A DNA stretch of 22,320 bases from Deltaproteobacteria bacterium (GCA_013152215.1 JAADGT010000132.1:1-22320); one strand, 5' to 3'. Positions 1 through 7,559 are shown, numbered from the stretch's first letter. The notes: a model not told the origin generated them from the sequence alone. Translations and numbers: made by a program.

Positions 1-1900
1 GCACGTCGCCGCGGCGCACGGTCACCCGGCGGCCGTCCAGGTACTCGAGCAGCGGAATCGTGTACTTGCGGGTGGTTCCCGTGAAGGCCTTGATCTCGGC
101 CACCCCGATCTCCGGCTGCAGGCGAAACAGCTCCACCACGTGGGCGGCCAGGGCGTCCAGGTCTTCGACCCGGAACAGGTACCCCTCCTTGGTGCGGTGA
201 ACGGTGCCCTGCTCCACCAGGTACTCCACCACCGGCCGGATCGTACGCTCGTCCAGGCCGAGCTCCGAGGCCAGCTCGGCCTGGGTCGGCCCCTCGAACC
301 GCCGCCTGCCGAGCACCCCCAGGATGCGGGACCGGGCCTCCTCGTCGCCGGCGTCGAGCTGGGGCACGAACTCGGCCAGCCGCACGATGTTGCCCTCGGC
401 CGCGATGCGCCCCTGGGTGTTCAGGTCCTCCAGCACGTACTCCACCAGCTTCGGGTCGGCGTGTCGCGGCAGCCTCCCACGCAGCTCCTCCCGGCCCAGC
501 CCCCGGCGCAAGGGGTTCTCGGCGTGGAACCGAGCAAGCAGGTCCAGGGCCTTGCCGGCCAGCTCGTCCACCACGGCCCGATGGTGGTGGCGTTGGGTCT
601 TGCGGTCGGTCACCCGGCCCGTTCCCGCCCGCACCAAGGCCTGAAGCTGGTTTCGGGCCTCCGCCAGGGTCGTTCCCAGGGCCACCTGGGCCTCCTGGGG
701 CGAGAGGCCCCGGTACCCACGGGCCGCAAGGAACGCTGCGAGCCGTTCCCCGGGCTCCCCCCGGTGGAGCGCCTCGAGGGACCGGACCGTGTCGGGCCGC
801 TTGCCCCGGTGCCGCCGGGGCTGGTGGTCCAGCACCACCCCGCCCCCCAGGGTGCGGGGCGGGGAGAAGGACCGCAGCACGAAACGGTCGCCGGGGCAGG
901 TGACGATCCACTCGGCGCTGCGCAGCTGAGCGTAGGTCGCCTCCCCCGGCGCCAGCTGGTCGCCCTCGAGGAGGGCCACCACCACCGGCACCTCCTGGGT
1001 GCCCACGTGGAGCCGAACCCGGGCCCGGTCCGCCAGCGGCCGGGGCTCCCCCGGCAGCAGCTCCAGATGCACGTCCACCATGCGGGTGGGGGCAAGGGTG
1101 CCGGGGTGGGCCACGGTGACCCCTCTCTCCAGGTCGGCCACGTCCAAGCCCGCCAGGTTGAGGGCCGCCCGTTGCCCGGCCACCGCCTTGGGCGCGTCGC
1201 GGCCGTGCACTTGGATGTTCCGGATCTTGGTCCCCCGGTCGGCCGGCAGGACCACGGCCTCGTCGTCGCGCCGGGCCGCTCCGGAGATCACGGTGCCCGT
1301 GACCACCGTGCCGAACCCCCGGATCGTGAACACCCGGTCCACCGGCAGGCGGAACACCCCCCGGCTGCCCCGCGGGGGGACCCGCGACGCCAGGGAGTCG
1401 AGCTCACGCAGCAGGACATCGAGCCCCTCGCCGGTCACCGAGCTCACCGGCACGATCGGTGCGCCTTCCAGGAACGTGCCCTGCACGGCCTGCTCCACGT
1501 CGTCCCGGGCCAGCTCCAGAAAGTCGGGGTCCACCGCGTCGGCCTTGGTCAGTGCCACGAGGCCGTGCTGCACCCCGAGCAGCCGGCAGATGTCCAGGTG
1601 CTCCCGGGTCTGGGGCATCACCCCCTCGTCGGCCGCCACCACCAGCAGCACCAGGTCGATGCCGGCCGCGCCGGCCACCATGTGCCGCACGAACCGCTCG
1701 TGGCCCGGCACGTCCACCACCGACAAGCCGGTGCCGCCGGGAAGCTCGAGGTGGGCGAACCCGAGCTCGATCGTGATGCCCCGCTCCTTCTCCTCCTTGA
1801 GGCGATCCGTGTCGGTGCCGGTGAGGGCGCGGACCAGCGAGGTCTTCCCGTGGTCGATGTGCCCTGCCGTGCCGAGGGTGAGACGAGGTGCGTCGCGCAT
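1..1900 (-). CDS. selB: Selenocysteine-specific elongation factor SelB (C-terminal end cut by window edge)
   Basis: SelB is the GTPase that delivers Sec-tRNA(Sec) to in-frame UGA codons by recognising the mRNA SECIS hairpin. The reading frame is open from an ATG at 1898-1900 to the window edge (633 codons, no stop), about full length for the family, so only the last few residues are missing. The N-terminus begins MRDAPRLTLGTAGHIDHGKT. The P-loop GHIDHGKTSL is at residues 13-22, the switch region RGITIELGF near 40-48, DVPGHE at 63-68 and the guanine-specificity motif TKAD further on. After the three EF-Tu-like domains come the C-terminal winged-helix repeats that bind SECIS, ending in the typical RKYTIPLLEYLD...TVRRGDV. 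Only a weak GGGG-type ribosome site precedes the ATG, but no other in-frame start fits. It lies 75 nt downstream of the EamA gene on the same strand, so they may be cotranscribed. selA and tRNA-Sec are not in the window. Confidence 0.96.
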   Translation of the reverse strand, partial: MRDAPRLTLGTAGHIDHGKTSLVRALTGTDTDRLKEEKERGITIELGFAHLELPGGTGLSVVDVPGHERFVRHMVAGAAGIDLVLLVVAADEGVMPQTREHLDICRLLGVQHGLVALTKADAVDPDFLELARDDVEQAVQGTFLEGAPIVPVSSVTGEGLDVLLRELDSLASRVPPRGSRGVFRLPVDRVFTIRGFGTVVTGTVISGAARRDDEAVVLPADRGTKIRNIQVHGRDAPKAVAGQRAALNLAGLDVADLERGVTVAHPGTLAPTRMVDVHLELLPGEPRPLADRARVRLHVGTQEVPVVVALLEGDQLAPGEATYAQLRSAEWIVTCPGDRFVLRSFSPPRTLGGGVVLDHQPRRHRGKRPDTVRSLEALHRGEPGERLAAFLAARGYRGLSPQEAQVALGTTLAEARNQLQALVRAGTGRVTDRKTQRHHHRAVVDELAGKALDLLARFHAENPLRRGLGREELRGRLPRHADPKLVEYVLEDLNTQGRIAAEGNIVRLAEFVPQLDAGDEEARSRILGVLGRRRFEGPTQAELASELGLDERTIRPVVEYLVEQGTVHRTKEGYLFRVEDLDALAAHVVELFRLQPEIGVAEIKAFTGTTRKYTIPLLEYLDGRRVTVRRGDV

Positions 1901-1975
1901 GGAACCCCATCGAACACTGGGGAACGGGTCCCCCGGAAAAAGATCGTAGGATGCTAGCAGAGGGCCCCCGGCCCT

Positions 1976-2890
1976 TCAAGCAAGCCGGGATCGCCGTCGC
2001 GGTCGGACCCGGTCGGAGCCGGCCGCGGCGAGGAGACAGCCGCCCACCACCAGGATCCCGCCGGCCCACTGGGCCGGGCCCGGCAGTTCCCCCAGGGCGA
2101 CCGCGGCCACGAGCCCGGCGTAGAGGGGCAGGGTGTTGTAGAAGGCCATGGCTCCGGAGGGGCCCAGACGGCGCACGCCCTCGTTCCATGCCAGGAAGGC
2201 CAGGAACGAGGGTCCGGCCCCGATGTAGAGCAGCGCCGCCGCCACGCCGGGCGACCATGCCGGGGGCGTGCGGGTCCACTCCCACCCGGCCGGCCCCACG
2301 AGGACCAGAGCCCCGAGCACCGTGGAGGTGGCCGTGACCCAGACCGTGGGGTGGCGTTCCAGGAGCTTGCGGCCGGCGATGGAGTAGAGGGCCCAGCAGA
2401 TCACGGCGCCGAGCACCAGCACGTCACCGGGGTTGAACCGAAGGCGAGCCAGGGTCTCCCAGGAACCCTGGGAGAGGATCACGGCCACCCCCACCAGGCT
2501 CACCACGGCTCCCACCACGTGCCGCCGGGCCAAGGGGGTGCCCACGAGCATCCGGGCGAGCAGTACCGTGGCGAGGGGGCCTGCCGCGTTCACCAGCCCC
2601 GCGTTCACCGCGGTGGTGCTCCGAAGCCCCGCGTAGAGGAGCACCTGGAACCCCACCACCCCACTTATGGCCATAGCCGCCACGAGCCAGCGGTCCGCCG
2701 GCCGAAGGGGTTGGTGGGTGCCCCCCCTGCGCCATAGGAGCGCCGCGAACAGGACCGACGCGATGACTCCCCGCGCCGCCGCCAGGGTCCACGGGCCCAC
2801 CGCCTCCCGGAGGGCCCGCCCCAGAACCACGTTGCCCGCCCAAAGGAGGGTGGCCGCGTTCACAAAAAGGTAGTCCGTCCATCTGCCCAC
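1976..2890 (-). CDS. EamA/DMT-superfamily permease
   Basis: This 304-residue inner-membrane protein has about ten hydrophobic segments in two tandem EamA repeats. Repeat 1 begins near YLFVNAATLLWAGNVVLGRAL and continues through GVVGFQVLLYAGLRSTTAVNAGLVNAAGPL. Repeat 2 includes GDVLVLGAVICWALYSIAGRKLL and GPSGAMAFYNTLPLYAGLVAAVALGE. These are hallmarks of drug/metabolite transporters that export amino acids or other small metabolites; the substrate cannot be read from sequence. I chose the GTG at 2888-2890 because a perfect GGAGG lies 5 nt upstream and translation then begins VGRWTDYLFVN, directly at the first membrane segment. A longer in-frame ATG at 3049 would add 53 residues that are only translated repeat DNA. 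The C-terminus is a short arginine-rich tail (DRVRPRRRSRLA), consistent with a cytoplasmic end. Confidence 0.88.
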   Translation of the reverse strand: MGRWTDYLFVNAATLLWAGNVVLGRALREAVGPWTLAAARGVIASVLFAALLWRRGGTHQPLRPADRWLVAAMAISGVVGFQVLLYAGLRSTTAVNAGLVNAAGPLATVLLARMLVGTPLARRHVVGAVVSLVGVAVILSQGSWETLARLRFNPGDVLVLGAVICWALYSIAGRKLLERHPTVWVTATSTVLGALVLVGPAGWEWTRTPPAWSPGVAAALLYIGAGPSFLAFLAWNEGVRRLGPSGAMAFYNTLPLYAGLVAAVALGELPGPAQWAGGILVVGGCLLAAAGSDRVRPRRRSRLA

Positions 2891-2907
2891 GGAAACCTCC
2901 GTCGTGG

Positions 2908-3277
2908 GGGGAAGCCCCCTCGGGCCCCTGCGGGGCCCTACTCGGGGAAGATAACGTTGCTTGATCCGGGGCCCACTGCCGGCGGCTGGGCATGGGGCCT
3001 GCTTCCGGCCGCGCGCGAAGCCGGGCATTGAGATTCGCCGCGCAGGCACGGGGCACCGTCGGCGGTTTCATGACCGTTCAGTGGGGCACGAACGAATTCA
3101 CGGTACGAACGTTGGAGGCGCTGCGCGGCGAGCCAAGGAGCCGCACGCGGCTCTCCAGCAGACCCCACGCCCCCCGAAAGCCTTGGCGTCGGGGCCCAGG
3201 AGCCGCCCGGCCGCCTAGCTGCCTAGCAGCCTAGCCGCCCAGCGGGCCGAAGGCCCCTGACCAACGACCGAAGTTAC
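2908..3277 (+). repeat. Composite intergenic repeat, copy A (type I core)
   Basis: This is the first of four related intergenic elements (A-D). In order: a GC-rich leader (2908-2987) with the hairpin GGGCCCC-TGC-GGGGCCC; a left end GGGCATGGGGCCTGC (2988-3002); a type I core; a right end GCAGACCCCACGCCC (3158-3172) that is the reverse complement of the left end at 13 of 15 positions; five octamers (3203-3242: CCGCCCGG, CCGCCTAG, CTGCCTAG, CAGCCTAG, CCGCCCAG); the hairpin GGGCC-GAA-GGCCC (3244-3256); and two GACC heptamers (3259, 3266). The core holds a nested perfect inverted repeat, CGCCGCGCAG (3036-3045) with CTGCGCGGCG (3121-3130), and a GAGCCGC-AC-GCGGCTC hairpin (3138-3153). Open frames across it are fortuitous. 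The element begins immediately upstream of the EamA start. Confidence 0.8.
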
Positions 3278-3308
3278 ACGGAAGCGCTTGCCGGCGCGGA
3301 GCGGCTGT

Positions 3309-3335
3309 CGGATCGATGGTAATATAACCGATCCG
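3309..3335 (+). promoter_or_regulatory. Inverted repeat over a TAATAT -10-like box upstream of rsmE
   Basis: CGGATCG (3309-3315) and CGATCCG (3329-3335) form a perfect 7-bp inverted repeat with 13 nt between them. A TAATAT hexamer (3320-3325), close to the sigma70 -10 consensus, lies in the spacer. This is the only AT-rich spot in the gap and lies about 70 nt before the rsmE start. No convincing -35 box sits 17 nt upstream. The layout suits a promoter covered by a dimeric repressor, but an RNA hairpin near the 5' end of the transcript is also possible. Confidence 0.4.
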
Positions 3336-3401
3336 GACAAGGCCCGCTCGGCGCCGGAGGGGTTCAAGCCGATGGGACGGCGGGCCGAAAGGAGGAGCCA
3401 G

Positions 3402-4154
3402 ATGCCCCAGTTCCGGGTGAATGCCCAGGACGTGGACGAGGAAGCCGGACGGGCCGTCGTTAGGGGTGCCGAGGCCCGGCACATGAGCCGGGTGCTCCGG
3501 CTGCGGCCGGGCCAGAGGGTCGAGGTGTTCGATGGGGCCGGCGGCCGGTGGTCGGGGGTCGTGGAGCGGGCGGGGGCAGAGGTGTGGGTGGCCGGGCTGT
3601 CGAGGCTGCCCGGCAACGAGTCGGCCCTCGACCTGGAGCTCCTGGTGGCGCTTCCCAAGGGGGAGCGCTGGGAGCGGGTGCTGGAGAAGGGCACCGAGCT
3701 CGGAGTGGTGCGGTTCCTTCCCGTGTACACGGGCCGTACCGTGCCCCGGCTGCGGGAGGATCGTCGAGCCGCCAAGGTGGACCGGTGGAGCCGGATCGTT
3801 GCCGCGGCCGCCAAACAGTGCGAGCGGGCTCGGGTCCCTACGGTCGAGCCCCCCGCGGCCTTGGCCGAGGCGCTGGAGACCCTGGGGCCGGCGGAATCGG
3901 CTGAGGTCCGGATCGTGTGGGCGGAACGCAGGGGCCGCCACCCGTGGCCGCCGATCCGGCCGGCCCGGGTGGTGCTGGCGTCGGGCCCGGAGGGGGGGTG
4001 GGCCCCCGAAGACCTCGGCCGTTTGACGGCGGCCGGGTTCGTGACCATGGGGCTGGGACCGAGGATCCTCAGGGCCGACACCGCGGCCGTGGTGGGTGCG
4101 GCGTTGGCCCAGGCCCGGTGGGGCGATCTTGTGGGCGGGGTCCCGGGGTGGTAG
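3402..4154 (+). CDS. rsmE: 16S rRNA (uracil(1498)-N(3))-methyltransferase
   Basis: RsmE is a SPOUT-class, knotted methyltransferase that uses S-adenosylmethionine to methylate N3 of U1498 in helix 44 of 16S rRNA in the 30S subunit. The 250-residue protein starts MPQFRV, with AAGGAGG about 7 nt before the ATG. The N-terminal PUA-like domain contains RHMSRVLRLRPGQRVEVFDG. The SPOUT domain contains LLVALPKGERWERVLEKGTELGV, an AAKQCERARVP helix, and the cofactor-knot motifs GPEGGWAPEDL and LGPRILRADTAAV, which match the family signature (usually GPEGG and LG.RILR.ETA). Length is normal. A longer in-frame ATG at 3288 would extend back across the putative promoter and is rejected. The zinc-ribbon gene starts 40 nt downstream, so the two are probably cotranscribed. 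Confidence 0.95.
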   Translation: MPQFRVNAQDVDEEAGRAVVRGAEARHMSRVLRLRPGQRVEVFDGAGGRWSGVVERAGAEVWVAGLSRLPGNESALDLELLVALPKGERWERVLEKGTELGVVRFLPVYTGRTVPRLREDRRAAKVDRWSRIVAAAAKQCERARVPTVEPPAALAEALETLGPAESAEVRIVWAERRGRHPWPPIRPARVVLASGPEGGWAPEDLGRLTAAGFVTMGLGPRILRADTAAVVGAALAQARWGDLVGGVPGW

Positions 4155-4193
4155 GTTGCCCCGGAGGTGCCCGCTGGAGCGGAGGACAGCGTC

Positions 4194-4598
4194 ATGAAAT
4201 GCCCGAAGTGCGGTTACATCAGCTTCGATTACCTGGACGAGTGCCGCCGGTGCGGCACCGACCTTCGGGATGCCCGGGCCCTCCTGGGGTTGATCGTGGT
4301 CCGACCCGAAGACCGGGTGCGGCTGCCCGTCGGCCCGCCGGAGGAGGAGCCCACGGAGGGCGAGGGGTTTGTGTCCCCCGGCGAGGAGATCGAGGCGGCG
4401 GACCTCTCACCAGGGGGGGAGGCGGACGAGGGGGAGGACCTCCTGGCAGACCTGGACTTTGAGGAGTCGTTCGAGGACGTGGTGGAGCGCACCCACTACG
4501 AGGAGGTGGAACAACAAGAGGCGGCCGGGGAGGAGGATGACGGGCTCCTGGACCTGGATTTCGGGGATCTGTTCGCGGACGAGAACAAAGACTCGTAG
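4194..4598 (+). CDS. Small zinc-ribbon protein with an acidic tail
   Basis: This 134-residue protein of unknown function starts MKCPKCGYISFDYLDECRRC, with GGAGG 8 nt before the ATG. Two CxxC pairs (CPKC near the start, CRRC about 14 residues later) form a classic rubredoxin-like zinc ribbon. The rest is very rich in Glu and Asp (for example EEEPTEGEGF, GGEADEGEDLLADLDFEESFEDVVE, and EEDDGLLDLDFGDLF) with few hydrophobic stretches, so it is probably disordered or a short amphipathic binding tail. Short zinc-ribbon proteins with a similar start are common beside housekeeping genes in anaerobic 'deltaproteobacteria' (family recollection, not searched). It follows rsmE closely, and a terminator lies about 150 nt downstream. 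It could act in binding RNA polymerase, a ribosome-associated factor or nucleic acid, but nothing in the sequence decides this. Confidence 0.8.
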   Translation: MKCPKCGYISFDYLDECRRCGTDLRDARALLGLIVVRPEDRVRLPVGPPEEEPTEGEGFVSPGEEIEAADLSPGGEADEGEDLLADLDFEESFEDVVERTHYEEVEQQEAAGEEDDGLLDLDFGDLFADENKDS

Positions 4599-4611
4599 GA
4601 GGGCAGACGGC

Positions 4612-4779
4612 CCGGATCGGAGAGAAATCCCGACGGCGGCGAGATGTTCCTTGACCCCGCCCCGGCGGGTGGGGTACCGTGCGAGACGAACGTCGTTCCA
4701 TCGGCGTTGCGCGGCAGGTCGGGTTCCCACAATCCCAAGATCGGGTGTGAAGGAGAGGTCGCCGGCCTCTCCTTTTTTT
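4612..4779 (+). ncRNA. Candidate structured RNA or leader ending in a terminator
   Basis: Between the zinc-ribbon gene and the nitronate monooxygenase gene lies about 170 nt with no plausible ORF but strong pairing potential. CCGTGCGA (about 4677-4684) pairs with TTGCGCGG (about 4706-4713). Around it, GTGGGG pairs with TTCCCAC. A competing 8-bp hairpin is CCCCGCCC-CGGC-GGGTGGGG. An outer CCCGA can pair with TCGGG. The stretch ends at the intrinsic terminator 4752-4779. A first GGAGAG (4619-4624) duplicates the 5' arm of the terminator stem and could in principle compete for CTCTCC. The rod-like fold with GAGATGTTCC near the 5' side recalls 6S RNA, but I cannot confirm that; a cis-acting leader of the downstream gene or a long 3'UTR are the alternatives. 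Confidence 0.35.
4752..4779 (+). terminator. Rho-independent terminator
   Basis: GGAGAGG (4752-4758) pairs with CCTCTCC (4766-4772) across a 7-nt loop, followed directly by seven T residues (4773-4779). It would end transcription from rsmE and the zinc-ribbon gene, or from a small RNA, and sits 47 nt before the next start codon, where it could also act as an attenuator. A second perfect hairpin without a T run, CCCCCAC-TCG-GTGGGGG (4787-4803), lies between it and the ribosome site AAGGAG (4815-4820). Confidence 0.85.
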
Positions 4780-4825
4780 CGTAGGGCCCCCACTCGGTGG
4801 GGGACCAGCAACACAAGGAGTTTTC

Positions 4826-5959
4826 GTGAGCATGCAGTTTCCCCCCTTTGTCGTCCGTCGAGTCCACTGTGACCGCCCCATCGTCCAGGGAGGAATGGGG
4901 GTGGGGGTATCCTTGGCGCCCCTGGCCGGAGCCGTGGCCCGGGAGGGAGGAATGGGCACGGTGTCGAGCGCCTGTTTGGACCGCTTGGTGAGCCGACGGA
5001 TCGGCCGGGAGGTGGGGGCCAGGGAGGCCGCTGCCATCGAGGTGGCCGAGGCGAAGCGCCTGTCCAGGGGGCGGGGGGCGGTGGCCATGAACGTGATGGT
5101 GGCGATCCAGGGATCCTATGCCGACAGTGTGTTGGGGGCCCTGGATGGGGGGGTGGATGCCATCGTGTCCGGCGCCGGGCTGCCCCTGTCCCTTCCGAAC
5201 GTGGTGGCCGGTCATCCGCGGGCGGAAGCAGTGGCCTTGATCCCCATCGTATCGTCGGCCCGGGCCCTGCGGGTGTTGGGAAAACGGTGGGCCGCGGCCG
5301 GCCGTCGGCCCGATGCCGTCGTGGTCGAAGGGCCCCTGGCCGGCGGGCACCTGGGCTGGAAGACGGCCGAGGAGGTGGAGGACCCTGCCCATCGGCTGGA
5401 GGTGCTCCTGGACGAGGTGCTGGCCGAGGCCCGGCGTCAGGGGGGGATCCCCGTGATCGCGGCGGCCGGGGGGATCTTCGACCGGGCCGACGTGGAGGCC
5501 ATGCTCTCCCGCGGCGCGGCAGCCGTGCAGCTGGGCACCCGGTTCCTGGCCACCGAAGAGAGCAGCGCCTCTCCGGCCTACAAGCGGGCCGTGGTGGCGA
5601 GCACGGCCCAGGACGTGGAGGTGGCGATGGAGCCCGGAAGCCCCTGCGGGTTGCCGTTTCGGGTGCTCCGGTCCTCGACCATGTACCGCCTGGCCGCGGG
5701 CGGAGCCCTGCGGGTGCGGTGCGACAAGGGGTACCTGCGGGGGCCCCACGGGTGCCTGGCCGTGCGGGAGCAGGGCCGGTACTTCTGCATCTGCAACGGG
5801 CTGCTGAGCTCGGCCGGGTACAATGCCGGCGAGGAGCCCCCCCTCTATACCGTGGGGGCGAACGCGCCGAGGGTGGACCGGATCCTCCCCGTGGCCGAGC
5901 TCATGGCCGAGCTGGTCGGGGCAAAGCCCGCGACCCTGCCCCAGGCGGTCAACGCCTGA
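4826..5959 (+). CDS. Nitronate monooxygenase-family FMN flavoprotein
   Basis: This 377-residue TIM-barrel flavoprotein belongs to the 2-nitropropane dioxygenase/NMO family, whose members oxidise alkyl nitronates; related proteins include enoyl-ACP reductase FabK, so the exact reaction is uncertain. The flavin-binding N-terminus reads RPIVQGGMGVGVSLAPLAGAVA. GPLAGGHLGW (about residues 169-178) carries the family's conserved active-site His (H175). VIAAGGIFDRADVEAMLSRGAAAVQLGTRFLATEE is the phosphate-binding part of the barrel. The C-terminal region has a CIC motif (RYFCICNGLL), seen in an anaerobe-rich branch of the family and possibly redox or metal related. GTG at 4826 is chosen because AAGGAG is 5 nt upstream; an ATG two codons later is the alternative. 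The sigma54 activator follows after 46 nt. Confidence 0.85.
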   Translation: MSMQFPPFVVRRVHCDRPIVQGGMGVGVSLAPLAGAVAREGGMGTVSSACLDRLVSRRIGREVGAREAAAIEVAEAKRLSRGRGAVAMNVMVAIQGSYADSVLGALDGGVDAIVSGAGLPLSLPNVVAGHPRAEAVALIPIVSSARALRVLGKRWAAAGRRPDAVVVEGPLAGGHLGWKTAEEVEDPAHRLEVLLDEVLAEARRQGGIPVIAAAGGIFDRADVEAMLSRGAAAVQLGTRFLATEESSASPAYKRAVVASTAQDVEVAMEPGSPCGLPFRVLRSSTMYRLAAGGALRVRCDKGYLRGPHGCLAVREQGRYFCICNGLLSSAGYNAGEEPPLYTVGANAPRVDRILPVAELMAELVGAKPATLPQAVNA

Positions 5960-6005
5960 GGCATCCTCCCGGCACCCGGCCGGCGAGGCTCACTCCCGGA
6001 ACCCC

Positions 6006-7439
6006 ATGGCGGAGCTGAGCGACATCCTCTCGGTGATCGCCGAGGCCCTGGGCCCTTACGACCCCGACGAGGCGGTCGTGGAGGCCCTGCGGACCCTGCT
6101 CGACAACCGCTACGAGGGGTTGATCGTGGTGGATGCCGAGGGCCGGGTCGTGTACATGAACCGGGAGAACGAAAGGTTCCTCGGCCTGGCCCGCGGGGCC
6201 GCCAAGGGCCGGCACATCACCGACCTGATCCCATCCTCCCGGCTCCATGTGGTGTGCCAGACCGGCCGGGCCGAAGTGGGGCACCTGCAGGAGATCGAGG
6301 GCAAGACCAAGGTGGTGGCCCGGATCCCCTTGCGGCGCGACGGCCGCGTGGTGGGCGCCATGGGCTCGATCATGTTCCGCGACCTTCGGGAGGTGGACCG
6401 CCTCGCCCGCAAGGTGCGGGTGCTCGAGGACCAGGTCGCCAGCTACCAGCGCAAGCTCCGGCAGCTGCCCCAGCGAAACCGCTATACCTTCGACAACATC
6501 CTGGGTCGGGGCCGCAGGCTGCGCGAGGCCGTGGACCTGGCCAAGCGGGTGGCCCGATCCGACGCGGACGTGCTCCTGGTGGGGGAGACCGGCACCGGCA
6601 AGGAGCTGTTCGCCCACGCCATCCACAACGAGAGCCCCCGGGCCCACGGCCCGTTCGTGCGGCTGAACTGCGCCGCGATCCCCCGGGATCTGGCGGAGTC
6701 GGAGCTGTTCGGGTACGAGCCCGGCTCGTTCTCGGGCGCGGATCGCAAGGGGCGGATCGGCAAGTTCGAGCAGGCCCACGGCGGCACCATCTTCCTGGAC
6801 GAGATCGGTGAGCTCCCCCTGGACATCCAGGCCAAGCTCCTGCGGGTGCTGCAGGAGCGGGAGGTGGAACGGCTGGGGGGCACCGGGCCCCGGTACGTGG
6901 ACTTCCGCCTCGTGGCGGCCACCAACGTGGACCTGAAGGACCTCGTGGAGGCGGGCCGGTTCCGGGCCGACCTGTACTTCCGCCTGAACCGGATGCTGGT
7001 GTACCTGCCCCCCCTCCGGGATCACCCGGAGGACATCCCCTTGTACGTCGAGCACTTCCTGGAGACCCACTACGATTTCGAGGGTACCGGCAAGCGCCGC
7101 ATGGCGCCCGAGGCCCTGGCCGCCCTCCAGGCCTACCCATGGCCCGGGAACGTCCGGGAGCTCCAGAACGTGGTGGAGCGGGTGGCGTGGAACGCCACCG
7201 GCCCCGAGATCCGCCTTGCGGATCTGCCTCCTCAGATCCTCACCGCCGACCCGGCCGCCCGGGCGGCCGGGGGGGAGGGGGAGGGCACGCTCCTGCGCCA
7301 GGCGGTGGAGGAGGCCGAGAAGCGGGTGATCCGTCGGGTGCTCCAGATCACCGGCGGCAACAAGAAGCGCGCGTGTGAGCTGCTGGGCATCCACCGGGCC
7401 ACCCTGTACCAGAAGCTGGCGCGCTACGGCGAAAAATAG
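6006..7439 (+). CDS. Sigma54-dependent transcriptional activator (PAS-AAA+-Fis HTH)
   Basis: This 477-residue enhancer-binding protein has a PAS sensor domain at about 30-125 (NRYEGLIVVDAEGRVVYMN), a short coiled-coil linker (about 126-152) and a sigma54-interaction AAA+ domain from about 165. The AAA+ part shows Walker A GETGTGKE (193-200), the sigma54-contacting loop as GSFSGA (240-245) instead of GAFTGA, Walker B TIFLDEIG (261-268) and YPWPGNVRELQNVVERV. A Fis-type helix-turn-helix ends the protein (NKKRACELLGIHRATLYQKL). There is no response-regulator receiver domain, so the signal is probably a ligand or redox cue sensed by PAS. The ATG at 6006 has only a weak ribosome site; upstream frame extension overlaps the NMO gene and is not family-like. 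A -24/-12 promoter about 580 nt downstream, with inverted repeats before it, suggests the decarboxylase genes are its target. Confidence 0.93.
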   Translation: MAELSDILSVIAEALGPYDPDEAVVEALRTLLDNRYEGLIVVDAEGRVVYMNRENERFLGLARGAAKGRHITDLIPSSRLHVVCQTGRAEVGHLQEIEGKTKVVARIPLRRDGRVVGAMGSIMFRDLREVDRLARKVRVLEDQVASYQRKLRQLPQRNRYTFDNILGRGRRLREAVDLAKRVARSDADVLLVGETGTGKELFAHAIHNESPRAHGPFVRLNCAAIPRDLAESELFGYEPGSFSGADRKGRIGKFEQAHGGTIFLDEIGELPLDIQAKLLRVLQEREVERLGGTGPRYVDFRLVAATNVDLKDLVEAGRFRADLYFRLNRMLVYLPPLRDHPEDIPLYVEHFLETHYDFEGTGKRRMAPEALAALQAYPWPGNVRELQNVVERVAWNATGPEIRLADLPPQILTADPAARAAGGEGEGTLLRQAVEEAEKRVIRRVLQITGGNKKRACELLGIHRATLYQKLARYGEK

Positions 7440-7489
7440 CCACCCTGTCCTTTCCTGCGGGCCGGTTCCGCCGGCATCCTGCGCTGTGG

Positions 7490-7511
7490 CATGTCGTGAA
7501 AAATAGACATG
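7490..7511. promoter_or_regulatory. Candidate activator-binding inverted repeat 1 (TGTC-N10-GACA)
   Basis: CATGTC and GACATG form a perfect 6-bp inverted repeat separated by an A-rich 10-nt spacer. The core TGTC-N10-GACA is identical in half-site and spacing to a second site at 7911-7928. It lies about 50 nt after the activator gene stop and about 525 nt upstream of the -24 element. Fis-type activators bind such dyads, so this may be a distal enhancer or an autoregulatory site. Confidence 0.45.
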
Positions 7512-7559
7512 TCGCGCTGCCCCTACACGTCCCACCCCCTTTTATCGGGCCCCTTCCCA

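Noticed and set aside
140..1957. Long plus-strand open frame of about 605 codons opposite selB
   Set aside because: It is antisense to the clear SelB reading frame, has Gly/His/Pro/Arg-rich composition typical of GC-rich shadow frames, and shows no domain pattern.
1404..2285. Minus-strand open frame bridging the permease end and selB start
   Set aside because: It is out of frame with both real genes, lacks motifs, and is explained by GC-rich codon bias.
2992..3234. Short open frame in repeat A sharing a peptide (FMT..WGTN.FTVR.LEALRGE) with an open frame in repeat C (9425-9748)
   Set aside because: The similarity is explained by the repeat itself. Differences between the copies are not concentrated at silent codon positions, there is no ribosome site, and copies B and D lack the peptide.
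3355..3380. GGTTCAAGCC resembling a tRNA T-loop
   Set aside because: No acceptor stem, anticodon arm or CCA-side pairing can be formed around it.
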